This document shows positions 7,004 to 15,139 of a stretch of 64,000 nt of DNA, in pieces. Numbering within the stretch: position 1 is the stretch's first letter; every line of letters starts with the position of its first letter. The notes beneath the pieces were generated by a model that saw only the letters and a list, made by a program, of their open reading frames with translations, ran no database searches and was not told the DNA's origin. This DNA comes from Methylocystis hirsuta. Lineage in GTDB: Bacteria; Pseudomonadota; Alphaproteobacteria; Rhizobiales; Beijerinckiaceae. Where the stretch lies: NCBI RefSeq assembly GCF_003722355.1, contig NZ_QWDD01000003.1:62001-126000 (forward strand). Direction: 5' to 3'. A program made the position numbers and the translations under genes.

Positions 7004-7767
7004 CAGGCCAGATTTGGCGGAAGTTGCACGGGCGCGTTGCCTGGCGTCGGCGGGATGACGCCATTCGGCGTCGTGCCGTTGCCGGGGCACTCGGTGCCGC
7101 CATTGTTTCCGCCATTGCCCGGTTTGCAGGTGGCGGCTGCCTGGTTGATCTTGTTCTGGATCGCGCCGCCCCAAGAGCAAATCGACTGGCTATTTCCGTC
7201 GAGGTTTGCAGAACCGTTCGCGAGGGTCGCATTTGTCGCCCGCATGCCGCCATTGCCTGCGGTTGGGCAAGCCCCGCCGTGTGACTGCATGAAGGCGATG
7301 TCGTTTTTGCAGATCAGCTGACCGAACTGAAAGCAGGCCATTAACATACCTGATGTGACGGGCGTTCCGCCGACAATACGATTATTGGCGAGCGTAGCGT
7401 AGCCGCCGCGTGTATTGGAATTGCCGACCTGCTGCGCCCAGGTGCACACCTGCTGTTGCATCGGGAGGCGCAGATATTCATCGGACGTCATACCCTGCGG
7501 AAGATTCCCGCGTGTAAGCTGCAGGACGCCAAAGTTATTGCCATTCGACTCGCAGGTATTGCCCCCAGACTCGGCCATCGCCGCTCCGCCAAAATTGCAT
7601 GCGTTGCTTTTCAGTGTGTCACTGGCGCTGTCGCAGTTTCGGATCGCGGCGGCGACGTCGGACGCGGAATAATGCTGATTGGTGCAGCCCGCCGCGAAGA
7701 AAGCCTCGACCGGCAAGCCGCCCGCGGCGGTAAGCAACGCTGCTATTGTGACTGAGTGCCGTCGCAT
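7003..7767 (-). CDS. Secreted lysozyme/transglycosylase-like protein
   Basis: 254 aa from the ATG at 7765-7767, with a signal peptide (MRRHSVTIAALLTAAGGLPV). GGAAMAESGGNTCESNGNNF followed by GVLQLTRGN resembles the Glu-Ser...Asn-x-G-x-x-Q-L core of SLT/lysozyme-like domains. The C-terminus is rich in Gly, Asn and Pro. Probably a periplasmic peptidoglycan-remodelling or lysozyme-like accessory factor of conjugation, in addition to VirB1 across the divergent promoter. Part of the five-gene minus-strand cluster 9510-6563. Cysteines are numerous, suggesting disulphides in the periplasm. Domain call is tentative. Confidence 0.6.
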   Translation of the reverse strand: MRRHSVTIAALLTAAGGLPVEAFFAAGCTNQHYSASDVAAAIRNCDSASDTLKSNACNFGGAAMAESGGNTCESNGNNFGVLQLTRGNLPQGMTSDEYLRLPMQQQVCTWAQQVGNSNTRGGYATLANNRIVGGTPVTSGMLMACFQFGQLICKNDIAFMQSHGGACPTAGNGGMRATNATLANGSANLDGNSQSICSWGGAIQNKINQAAATCKPGNGGNNGGTECPGNGTTPNGVIPPTPGNAPVQLPPNLA

Positions 7768-7790
7768 ACCAAGCCTCTTGCGGCAAACGG

Positions 7791-8330
7791 CTATTGGAGA
7801 TTGACGCGAAAGGAAAGCGCGGTCCTCTGACCGGCGGATACGTCGGTAAAAGAAATTGCGCGCGACACCGGGTCGAACGACGCGATGGTCATGTATTGCG
7901 AATTTGCATTCGATGACGCGTCGTAGCCCGCGTTGCCCCGCACCGAAGAAATCGGCAGCGTCGTATCGGCGACAACCTGCACCTTTCCACCGACAACTTC
8001 GGCGACGCGGACCGGGCAAATCAAGGCGTTCTCAGCCGCGGAGCTCGATTCGCAACCGTCATTGATCGCAGATACGACATAGGAGCGACCGTTTCCCGCG
8101 AAAGTCGCCGTCCAGACTTGCGCGATCGATTTTAGGTGAGCGCTCGGAGCCGCCCGCTGCAGGGCGCTGCGGCTCGCTTGAAGCTGCGGCAGCTTGTCGG
8201 CCCAAATGGCGCTTTGCAAGTCGCCGGCGCCGACAAGCGAAAATTCCTGAGCGATAAGGCGATGTGATTCGGCTTGCGCGGCACCGGCGGTGAGCGGGAT
8301 GAAAAGCGCGATGACGGTTGCAGCGCTCAT
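7791..8330 (-). CDS. Secreted hypothetical protein of the T4SS-linked cluster
   Basis: 179 aa from the ATG at 8328-8330, which has AAGGAGG a few bases upstream and is followed directly by a signal peptide (MSAATVIALFIPLTAGAAQA). I do not recognise the mature domain; it has two cysteines and a beta-rich look (GRSYVVSAINDGCES, SFDPVSRAISFTDVS). The frame is open further upstream and another strong ribosome site (AAAGGAG) precedes an ATG at 8528, so a longer product cannot be excluded. Similar general layout to the next gene (8564-9181) suggests that the two could be distant paralogues acting in the envelope. Confidence 0.65.
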   Translation of the reverse strand: MSAATVIALFIPLTAGAAQAESHRLIAQEFSLVGAGDLQSAIWADKLPQLQASRSALQRAAPSAHLKSIAQVWTATFAGNGRSYVVSAINDGCESSSAAENALICPVRVAEVVGGKVQVVADTTLPISSVRGNAGYDASSNANSQYMTIASFDPVSRAISFTDVSAGQRTALSFRVNLQ

Positions 8331-8563
8331 GACGACCTCCTTCACATTGCCAGGCAATGCCATGGATACGGCGCGACCGCGCGGCGGCGTCAAAGGCGCA
8401 AAGCGCCGACAGAAGATCCGAGGGTCCGCTTGCCGAGACGGATTTTGTGATTGACGCTCATAGCCGCCCGCTCGCGCTATCATCCGCATGGTCTGCCTCG
8501 ATCGCGAGGGAAGGGTGATGTGCTGCATGGCGTGGCTCCTTTTCATCAGCCGCTGACGGCGCG

Positions 8564-9181
8564 CTACCGCACCGCATTCTCCGGGTGAAGTGGCACGGAT
8601 TGAGCGCAGCGGTCGATCTCTTGATGCGACACAGTGTAGCGCAGGCGGATCGTGCGCGTCGGAACATCGTAAGCGGCATAAGTGACGGTCGCGGTCGAGT
8701 CCTCAGCCGGCGCGCCAGGCGTCTTCTCGACAAAGCATGCGGCGCCGTCGATGGCGCTGTAGCTGTTGTTTTCAAACGTCGCGAGACGCGACGGGCAAAC
8801 CTTGATTCGGATACCTTGTGTCAGCGACGGATACTCGTCGGTGCACAGGTAGGGCGTGCTGAGCACGCTGAAGGCGACGAGTTTCGTCTGGAAATTGATC
8901 GAGAAATGCCACTCGCTGGCGCCGCGATTGCCAACAGCGATGCTCATATTGAGCCCACCAGGATCGATGGTCGCCGACTTCCTGTTGCTCTCATCGAGCC
9001 TGTCCTGCCAAAGCGACGCGAATGATTCGGCTTCGCCGCGCGGGAACGTAAGGTCCGAATAGGCGACGGGGCGCCAAGTTCCCGGGTCCGCCGTGTAGGT
9101 CTGCGCGATTGCAACGGCGGAGTAACAGCCAACAAGAAGGATCGCGGCGCTCTTGACGCGCAAAAGCTCCCAACAATTCAT
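8564..9181 (-). CDS. Secreted hypothetical protein of the T4SS-linked cluster
   Basis: 205 aa with an N-terminal hydrophobic stretch (SAAILLVGCYSAVAIAQTYT) that could be a signal peptide; GCYS is not a perfect lipobox. The mature part has paired cysteines and repeats the style of the downstream secreted protein (ASEWHFSINFQTKLVAFSVL; IDGAACFVEKTPGAP). Function unknown. The start overlaps the stop of the upstream membrane-protein gene by four bases (9178-9181), so it is co-translated with it. A 230-bp stretch separates it from the next gene downstream. Confidence 0.65.
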   Translation of the reverse strand: MNCWELLRVKSAAILLVGCYSAVAIAQTYTADPGTWRPVAYSDLTFPRGEAESFASLWQDRLDESNRKSATIDPGGLNMSIAVGNRGASEWHFSINFQTKLVAFSVLSTPYLCTDEYPSLTQGIRIKVCPSRLATFENNSYSAIDGAACFVEKTPGAPAEDSTATVTYAAYDVPTRTIRLRYTVSHQEIDRCAQSVPLHPENAVR

Positions 9182-9510
9182 TGCGGGCGCTTCGGCAGGA
9201 CACGGCGCAGAACGGAAATCGCCGTTTTTGCAAAGCGATACAGAACGTAGCTCAGCAAGAACATCGGGAGAGCTTCAAGCAACGCGGCGCCATTCTTTCG
9301 CAAGCGCGTTTCCGTCCCGGGAAAAAATACAGCGTTCAACAGAAATTCGATCGGAAAGAGGAACCAGCCAAAAACCTTCAAGGGCTGCTCGTCCAGCCAC
9401 TGCACCACCGCCATCGCGCCGACGGTCATCACAATGATAGCGCCTTCAATGAGGCCTAACGACCGAACGGCAAGCTCGTAATAATGGTTGTTTGGTTCGT
9501 TATTCGACAT
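9178..9510 (-). CDS. Small membrane protein, first gene of minus-strand cluster
   Basis: 110 aa with three likely membrane segments (GAIIVMTVGAMAVVQWL, VFGWFLFPIEFLLNAVFF, LLEALPMFLLSYVLYRF) and a basic C-terminus. No family recognised. It is divergent from virB1, with 149 bp between starts, and begins a cluster of secreted proteins that ends at 6563. Its location suggests an accessory role in the conjugation machinery. Confidence 0.65.
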   Translation of the reverse strand: MSNNEPNNHYYELAVRSLGLIEGAIIVMTVGAMAVVQWLDEQPLKVFGWFLFPIEFLLNAVFFPGTETRLRKNGAALLEALPMFLLSYVLYRFAKTAISVLRRVLPKRPQ

Positions 9511-9606
9511 GAAACGCCCCGCCTGACTGGTTGTCGCGCGCGGTCACGAATGCGCCCGCCGCAACGACGCGCCTCGAAAGCTTAATAGCGCACTTTTTTG
9601 GAGATT

Positions 9607-9620
9607 GCCATTTTATTAGA
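9607..9620 (+). promoter_or_regulatory. Shared motif GCCATTTTATTAGA upstream of virB1
   Basis: The 14-mer lies 39 bp before the virB1 start codon. The identical 14-mer is upstream of the traK-like gene (31468-31481) and a 13-base match is near an SSB gene (45628-45640). Its repeated placement before transfer genes suggests a regulator binding site or a shared promoter element. Confidence 0.45.
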
Positions 9621-9659
9621 TGCGCGTTACAGGAGGGGCGACTCCACGGGAGTTTCGCC

Positions 9660-10517
9660 ATGCGGAAACTTTTGCTGCCTGCCCTGTGTTGCGTGTTCCC
9701 AGCGTTAAACGCCCACGCACAAGAGCACGGCGCGCGCATAAGCGCGCCGACCGCAGTGATCGCGAGGGCTGAAGGTGTTCATCAGGATGCGCCGACCAAA
9801 GTTGTGCCAGAGAGGTTCGGGCGGCTCGTCGCCGTTGACGCGGCGGCACAATCGGACATCCCCGTCGCTCAGCCTCCCGCCAAGATGCGTCAGCCGTCGA
9901 TCGACGCGGCGCTGACCGGCGAGGGTGCTCTCCCTGAGCGCTGTGAAAGTGCGATGGACGACGCGAGCCTGCGCGATCTCGTCGCGCGCGAGGCGACAAG
10001 CGTCGGCGTCGATGGAAAACTAGCGCTCACGATTCTTTCGCTCGAATCCAATGACGGAGCGGACTTAAATTCACGCAAGGGCGCGCGCGGCCCCCTGCAG
10101 CTGATGCCGAGCACAGCGGCCCAATATGGCGTTCACGACATATGCAATCCGGCCGAGAATGTGCATGGAGCGATGCTCTTCCTGAGAGACCTCAGCGCAC
10201 AATTTGGCGGGAATTTGATGCTCATCGTCGCCGCTTATAACGCCGGGCCCGAGCGGGTCTACCAATCGCGCGGCGTGCCCGCGATTGCGGAGACGGTGCG
10301 CTACGTCGCGAACGCAACCAACAAGTATTACGGCCTTGAAGGGGCTTCGACGCGGCAAGCCGGGGGCGTGGCCAAGCAATCGAGATTTCACGCGCCGTCC
10401 ATTCAAGAGACTACGGAGAAGCCAAAGGCTGATTCCAAAGGACCGCAATGGATCGGCGGCTCGGTGCTTTACGTCAGCAGCGACGATCAGGAGAACAGAA
10501 ATGAACTTTTGGAGTAG
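9660..10517 (+). CDS. virB1: VirB1-type lytic transglycosylase
   Basis: 285 aa with a signal peptide (MRKLLLPALCCVFPALNAHA). A proline/alanine-rich spacer leads to an SLT domain: LTILSLESNDGADLNSRKGA with catalytic Glu, GPLQLMPSTAAQYGV, and AAYNAGPERV. It cuts peptidoglycan so the T4SS channel can cross the wall. The ATG at 9660 is chosen because it begins the signal peptide and follows AGGAGG-like sequence at 9631; the upstream open frame is spurious. The end overlaps virB2 by 17 bp, starting a compact virB operon that runs to 22.6 kb. Confidence 0.9.
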   Translation: MRKLLLPALCCVFPALNAHAQEHGARISAPTAVIARAEGVHQDAPTKVVPERFGRLVAVDAAAQSDIPVAQPPAKMRQPSIDAALTGEGALPERCESAMDDASLRDLVAREATSVGVDGKLALTILSLESNDGADLNSRKGARGPLQLMPSTAAQYGVHDICNPAENVHGAMLFLRDLSAQFGGNLMLIVAAYNAGPERVYQSRGVPAIAETVRYVANATNKYYGLEGASTRQAGGVAKQSRFHAPSIQETTEKPKADSKGPQWIGGSVLYVSSDDQENRNELLE

Positions 10518-10818
10518 GCGCGATTGTCTGTTGCCGAGTTTGATTATCTGCATTTTGATTTTTGCGGCAAGCGACCCGGCGCTAGCCTCCTCCGCAACCT
10601 TTCAGCCGCTCAACACCGCGCTGTCGAGCGTTCTCGATTTTATGACGGGGACCTTCGCTACCACAGCCGCAACGGTCGCCGTCGCGGCGGTCGGGTATCT
10701 CGCGCTCACATCGCGCATTCCGTGGGGATGGGCGTTCTCCGTCGTCATCGGCGTCGCGCTGATCTTCGGGGCAGCGCAGGTCGTCACGTCACTCACCGGC
10801 GGGATGGGGGGACGCTGA
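10501..10818 (+). CDS. virB2: VirB2-type major pilin
   Basis: 105 aa. A signal peptide (LPSLIICILIFAASDPALAS) precedes a short mature pilin with two hydrophobic helices (TFATTAATVAVAAVGYLALT and GWAFSVVIGVALIFGAAQVV), the TrbC/VirB2 layout. It forms the conjugative pilus. It overlaps virB1 by 17 bp and its stop overlaps the virB3 start as TGATG, giving tight coupling. Confidence 0.88.
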   Translation: MNFWSRRDCLLPSLIICILIFAASDPALASSATFQPLNTALSSVLDFMTGTFATTAATVAVAAVGYLALTSRIPWGWAFSVVIGVALIFGAAQVVTSLTGGMGGR

Positions 10819-11108
10819 TGACTTTTAGAAGGCCCAAACTAGACCCTCTCGTTGGCGGCCTGACGCGGCCGCCTATGATGCTCGGCGTTCCCTATGTGCT
10901 GTTTGTTCTTGAATGCTGCGTTGTCGTGCTGATCTTCATCAACACGAAGAATCTGCTGATGTTCCTGCTGTTTCCGCCGATCCATGCCGTCGCCTATGTG
11001 CTCACGGTTCGGGACAATCGCTTTGTCGATGTGATCCTGACGCGCTTCGGAAAGTGCCCGATTACCCGCAATCACCGATTTTGGGGCGGCGACTCCTATC
11101 AGCCATAA
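10818..11108 (+). CDS. virB3: VirB3-type inner membrane protein
   Basis: 96 aa with adjacent hydrophobic helices (PYVLFVLECCVVVLIFINT and LLMFLLFPPIHAVAYVLTV) and the cytoplasmic RDNRFVDVILTR stretch typical of VirB3/TrbD proteins. It works with VirB4 in pilus assembly. The start overlaps the virB2 stop by one base and virB4 begins ten bases after its stop. Confidence 0.88.
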   Translation: MTFRRPKLDPLVGGLTRPPMMLGVPYVLFVLECCVVVLIFINTKNLLMFLLFPPIHAVAYVLTVRDNRFVDVILTRFGKCPITRNHRFWGGDSYQP

Positions 11109-11117
11109 GGTGGCGAC

Positions 11118-13553
11118 GTGGCGAAACTCGCAAAGCACATTCTGCGGTCTCTAACGTTCGGCGCGATCGAGGCGAAAGAGGCCGCGATTGCGAAGCATAT
11201 TCCCTATCTGCGCCACATAGAGGAACAGATCGTCAAAACGAAAGACGGTCATTTCCTCATGGTCGTGAAAATCGGCGGCTTTTGCTTCCAGACGGCCGAT
11301 CAAGCCGACATCGACATGCGGCTCTCTGCGCGCAACACACTCCTGCGCGCGATGAACGATAGCCGCTTCGCCGTCTATTGCCACACGATACGCCGGGAGG
11401 TCGTCCCCGAAATCGGCCGCGCTTTCGACAACTGGTTCTGCCGGGAGCTGGATCGCCGCTACATGGCGGGACAAGCGAAAAAACGTATGTTTGTCAATGA
11501 TCTCTATGTGACGATCATCCGGCGCGGCTTCGTCGGCAAGGTCGGTATGGCGGAGAGGGCCGCGACTCTCTTCCGCAAGGGCTTCGGCGTCGACACAAAG
11601 GAAATCGAGCGCGAGACGATCCGCGAGCTGAAGGACACGACGGCGAACTATTGCCGGGAGATGGCGAGCTATGCGCCGCGCGCCCTCGGCTGCGTCATGC
11701 GCGACGGCCTCGTCTGTTCGGAAATCGCCGAGTTTCTGGCGATGCTCATCAATGGCGGAGCGCCGCTGAGCCTTGCGCTGCCGCGCATGCCGCTCGACGC
11801 CTATCTCCCGACAAAGCGCGTTACCTTCGGTAAAAAGGCGTTGGAGCTGCGCGGCGCCTCGTCGACAGATACGCGGTTCGGGGCAATGCTCTCGGTTCGC
11901 GAATATCCCGCATATACAGGGGCGGGGATGCTCGACGGACTGCTCCGCATTCCCCATGAGCTGATCGTGTCGCAGTCCTTCGCGCTCGAAGATCGCGCTC
12001 CGGTCATGACGCATATTTCGAAGGTCGAGCGCCAGATCAAAGCCTCCGACGAGGCCGGAACGGAAGTCGAGGCGGCGATCACCATCGCCCGCAATGAACT
12101 GGTCACCGGCGGGACGGTGCTTGGCTACCATCATCTGACGGTCTGCGCGCTCGGCCGCACGATCCGCGAGATGGAATCCTGCGTGCAGGCCGCGACGCAG
12201 GAGCTGCAGAATTTCGGGACGATCATCATTCGCGAAGACATGAACGCTGAGCCTTGCTTCTGGGCGCAGTTACCGGGCAATTTCGGTTATATCGCGCGCC
12301 GCTCGCTGATTTCGTCGCGCAATTTTGTCGGCTTTGCGTCGCTACACAATTTTGCAGTCGGTCAGAAGGACAAGAACCGTTGGGGCCCGGCGATCTCCGT
12401 CCTGGAGACCACGAGCCAGACCCCCTATTGGTTCAACTTCCATCGGCGGCAGGTTGGCAATTTTACCGTCGTCGGCCCGACCGGCTCGGGCAAGACCGTC
12501 GGGCTCGGCTTTCTGCTCGCGCAAGCGATGCGCATCTCGCCGCGCCCCCGCGTCGCCTTCTTCGATAAGGATCGCGGCGCCGATCCGCTGATCCGGGCGA
12601 TGGGCGGCTCCTATGAAGTGCTGGCGCCGGGCGTCTCGACGGGCTTTAACCCGCTGCAACTGCCGGGTTCTGCCGATGACCGCGCCTTTCTCCACGACTT
12701 GCTGCGCTTCATGGTCCGGCCACGCGATGGCTCGGACCTGTCAGCGCTGCAAATCAAAATCATCGAACGCGCGGTCGACCAGATTTTCTCGATTCCCGCG
12801 CGCGAGCGCCGGTTTTCCGACGTTGCGCAATTGCTGCGCGGCGCCGAACGAATGGGGCAGGACGATCTCGCGTCGCGCTTCGACGTCTGGACCAAGGCGC
12901 GCGGCTGGCTGTTCAATAATGACGTCGATCGCTGGTCGGCCACAAACGGCGTCTTCGGTTTCGACATGACGAAAGTGCTCGAAGACGACGATATTCGCAC
13001 CGCAGCGCTCGGCTACATTTTCCACCGCATCGAAGCGATGATGGATGGCGCACCCATGATGCTGTTCATCGATGAGGGATGGAAAATCCTGACCGACGAC
13101 AAGTTTGCGTCCTTTCTCAACGACAAGCTGAAAACCATCCGTAAGCTCAACGGCATTGTCGGATTCGGAACGCAGTCGGCGAAAGACATTATCCAGTCGC
13201 CCATGGGGCATACGCTGCTCGAACAAACGCCGACGAATATCTTCTTCCCGAACGCGAAGGCGGATCGCAGGAGCTATGTCGAAGGCTTCAAGCTGTCGGA
13301 GCGCGAATTCGAATGGGTTCTCAACACCCATCCCGACTCGCGGCAGTTTCTGATCAAGCATGACCAGGACTCGGTCATTGCGCGTCTCGATCTATCGGAC
13401 ATGCCGGACTTTGTGAAAGTGCTCTCGGGCAATGTCGAGACCGTCGCCGAATGCGAGGAATTGCGCGCGCGGGTCGGCGATGATCCGCGCATCTGGGTCC
13501 CAATCTTCTGCAATTGGACCGAAGCCCGAAAGGAGGTCGCCGATGCGGCTTAG
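11118..13553 (+). CDS. virB4: VirB4-type T4SS ATPase
   Basis: 811 aa, normal length for VirB4/TrbE. Walker A VVGPTGSGKTVG lies near residues 451-462 and the Walker B strand MMLFIDEGWKIL near 645. The N-terminal CagE/VirB4 region includes YVTIIRRGF. The enzyme powers pilus biogenesis and substrate transfer at the inner membrane. It uses GTG at 11118. The last 11 bases overlap the next gene. Sequence looks intact, with no missing catalytic residues. Confidence 0.95.
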   Translation: MAKLAKHILRSLTFGAIEAKEAAIAKHIPYLRHIEEQIVKTKDGHFLMVVKIGGFCFQTADQADIDMRLSARNTLLRAMNDSRFAVYCHTIRREVVPEIGRAFDNWFCRELDRRYMAGQAKKRMFVNDLYVTIIRRGFVGKVGMAERAATLFRKGFGVDTKEIERETIRELKDTTANYCREMASYAPRALGCVMRDGLVCSEIAEFLAMLINGGAPLSLALPRMPLDAYLPTKRVTFGKKALELRGASSTDTRFGAMLSVREYPAYTGAGMLDGLLRIPHELIVSQSFALEDRAPVMTHISKVERQIKASDEAGTEVEAAITIARNELVTGGTVLGYHHLTVCALGRTIREMESCVQAATQELQNFGTIIIREDMNAEPCFWAQLPGNFGYIARRSLISSRNFVGFASLHNFAVGQKDKNRWGPAISVLETTSQTPYWFNFHRRQVGNFTVVGPTGSGKTVGLGFLLAQAMRISPRPRVAFFDKDRGADPLIRAMGGSYEVLAPGVSTGFNPLQLPGSADDRAFLHDLLRFMVRPRDGSDLSALQIKIIERAVDQIFSIPARERRFSDVAQLLRGAERMGQDDLASRFDVWTKARGWLFNNDVDRWSATNGVFGFDMTKVLEDDDIRTAALGYIFHRIEAMMDGAPMMLFIDEGWKILTDDKFASFLNDKLKTIRKLNGIVGFGTQSAKDIIQSPMGHTLLEQTPTNIFFPNAKADRRSYVEGFKLSEREFEWVLNTHPDSRQFLIKHDQDSVIARLDLSDMPDFVKVLSGNVETVAECEELRARVGDDPRIWVPIFCNWTEARKEVADAA

Positions 13554-14211
13554 CCTTGGTGTCGCCGTGGCCAGTTTCTTGTGCGCCGGCGCGGCGGGCG
13601 CGGCCGTGCCTGTGGTGGATCCGCCGCGCGAGGGGACGGAAAAAAACATCGCCGACTGCATGAAAAAGGCGCGGGTCTATAAGGACCAGACGCTCGATCC
13701 GTCGAAGGGGATCACAAAGAGCCATAAGATGCCCGGTTCAGCGGCCGGCTCCGTGCCACCTGCGGGCGGCGCCGACGTGTCGGGTTCCCGGTCCGACGCG
13801 TCCGGCGGTTCGCTCTCCAATATGGATCTCAGCAATCTGACACCGGCGCAGCCGGCTAATGGCCCGGCGGCCTATACGCCGCAATCCCTGAATTTGAAGA
13901 CGTCGGCGCAAACGGTTTCATCGCTGCAAAATATGGCGCCTGCGCTCGCCTCGAATACGTCGGATCAACGCTATGCGTCTCTGGCGATGGGCGCGCTGCC
14001 GCTCGCGCAAGGCGCATGGGACCAAAACAGTCAGGCGAGATCCAATAATGGCGCGCTTTGGAACCAGCTGATTATGGCCGGGCTTTTGACCACGCAACTC
14101 GTGAATCAGCGCAACGTCAATGTGACAGGCGGCAGCAGTTACGCCGCCAATATTTTTAGCTTCGACCCTGCGCGCGCGACCTTCGTCGACCCGCGTGTGC
14201 CGCCTCAATAG
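13543..14211 (+). CDS. Secreted T4SS-operon protein of unknown function
   Basis: 222 aa with a signal peptide (MRLSLGVAVASFLCAGAAGA) and a Ser/Gly/Ala/Asn-rich mature chain lacking clear domains. An AAAGGAGG ribosome site precedes the ATG at 13543 inside the end of virB4. It lies between virB4 and the VirB5-like gene, a slot that holds small periplasmic proteins in many alphaproteobacterial T4SS operons. Probably a pilus-tip or periplasmic accessory component; not a recognised VirB homologue. Confidence 0.7.
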   Translation: MRLSLGVAVASFLCAGAAGAAVPVVDPPREGTEKNIADCMKKARVYKDQTLDPSKGITKSHKMPGSAAGSVPPAGGADVSGSRSDASGGSLSNMDLSNLTPAQPANGPAAYTPQSLNLKTSAQTVSSLQNMAPALASNTSDQRYASLAMGALPLAQGAWDQNSQARSNNGALWNQLIMAGLLTTQLVNQRNVNVTGGSSYAANIFSFDPARATFVDPRVPPQ

Positions 14212-14223
14212 GGGAGTGCGCTC

Positions 14224-14940
14224 ATGAAGACCTCGTTTGCCATCTGCGTTGCCCTGCTCGCCGGCGCCGGCGCCGCCCATGCGCAAATGGCAGTGCATGA
14301 CAATCCAACATTTATGCAAGCGCAGCAAACAGCGTCGCATACGGCGCAGATCATGAACTCGAATGAGAAAATATTGAACACGGTGAACCAGACACTCGCC
14401 GCCGTCACCGGAAACCGCTCAACCGGGTCGCTGTCCTTGATGGGGCTTGGCGGCGGCTTTCAAATGTCGAGCGTGCCGGAGCTGGGTTCGCTTCTTGGCG
14501 GCGGCGGCCTGTCGATGAACGGCCTCGGCTCCTATGGCGCGCTGGCGTCCGATATCATCAACGGGCTCAATCTCGTCAAAACGCTCACCGGCGGCTCATC
14601 CGCCGCGACGCCGACCGATCAAGCCTATTCGGGCGCGGTCAATACATCCGCAGCGGTTACGGCGGCGGTGGCGGGCGGACAGGCGGCCTCCACCGCGCGC
14701 TCATCCGCCTTCCAGGGGGCTAAAGGCCAAATCGGGTCCTCCGCCGACATCAAGGCCTCGGTCGATCAAAACTCCCAGATACAGACGCAGACAGGGCTGA
14801 CGATCAACGAGCTGATCGGCTCCGTGAATCTCACCAACGCGTCGCTCAATGCTCAACAGCAGCAAGATCTGGCGGCGCAGTCGAAACTCTCGAACATGAT
14901 GTCGTTCGATGCGTCGAAGGCGACGCTCGTAGGGCAATGA
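14224..14940 (+). CDS. virB5: VirB5/TrbJ-like minor pilin
   Basis: 238 aa with a signal peptide (MKTSFAICVALLAGAGAAHA). The first mature helix (NPTFMQAQQTASHTAQIMNS) and the C-terminal helical end (QQQDLAAQSKLSNMMSFD) match the TrbJ/VirB5 layout; the middle is a glycine-rich insert. VirB5 proteins cap the pilus and help host-cell contact. Position just before the VirB7-like lipoprotein and VirB6 supports the call. Confidence 0.75.
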   Translation: MKTSFAICVALLAGAGAAHAQMAVHDNPTFMQAQQTASHTAQIMNSNEKILNTVNQTLAAVTGNRSTGSLSLMGLGGGFQMSSVPELGSLLGGGGLSMNGLGSYGALASDIINGLNLVKTLTGGSSAATPTDQAYSGAVNTSAAVTAAVAGGQAASTARSSAFQGAKGQIGSSADIKASVDQNSQIQTQTGLTINELIGSVNLTNASLNAQQQQDLAAQSKLSNMMSFDASKATLVGQ

Positions 14941-14953
14941 GAAAGGGCGGACG

Positions 14954-15127
14954 ATGCGACGGAGGTGGATGAGAGCGGCGCTGGTCGCCGCCCTGGCGGT
15001 CGGGACGGTTGCGCTTTCGTCCTGCGCGCACAGGGATTTGATTGCACCTTGCACGCGCGATAGCTGGCTTGCGTTCGGCGCCGCCTATGCCGACGACTGC
15101 GGGCCGATGCGCCCTGTCAATCGCTGA
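14954..15127 (+). CDS. virB7: VirB7-like small lipoprotein
   Basis: 57 aa, read by eye because it is short. It starts at the ATG at 14954 after GAAAGGGCGG. The basic and hydrophobic leader (RAALVAALAVGTVALSSCAH) ends in a lipobox with Cys at about 24, followed by a short tail containing two more cysteines (APCTRD, YADDCGP). VirB7-type lipoproteins anchor the outer-membrane ring with VirB9. It sits between virB5 and virB6, 12 bp before virB6. Length and lipobox support the call, homology was not tested. Confidence 0.7.
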   Translation: MRRRWMRAALVAALAVGTVALSSCAHRDLIAPCTRDSWLAFGAAYADDCGPMRPVNR

Positions 15128-15139
15128 GGCGGCGCCACA

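Noticed and set aside
11151..12134. 327-codon minus-strand frame across virB4
   Set aside because: Shadow of virB4, no ribosome site or motif.
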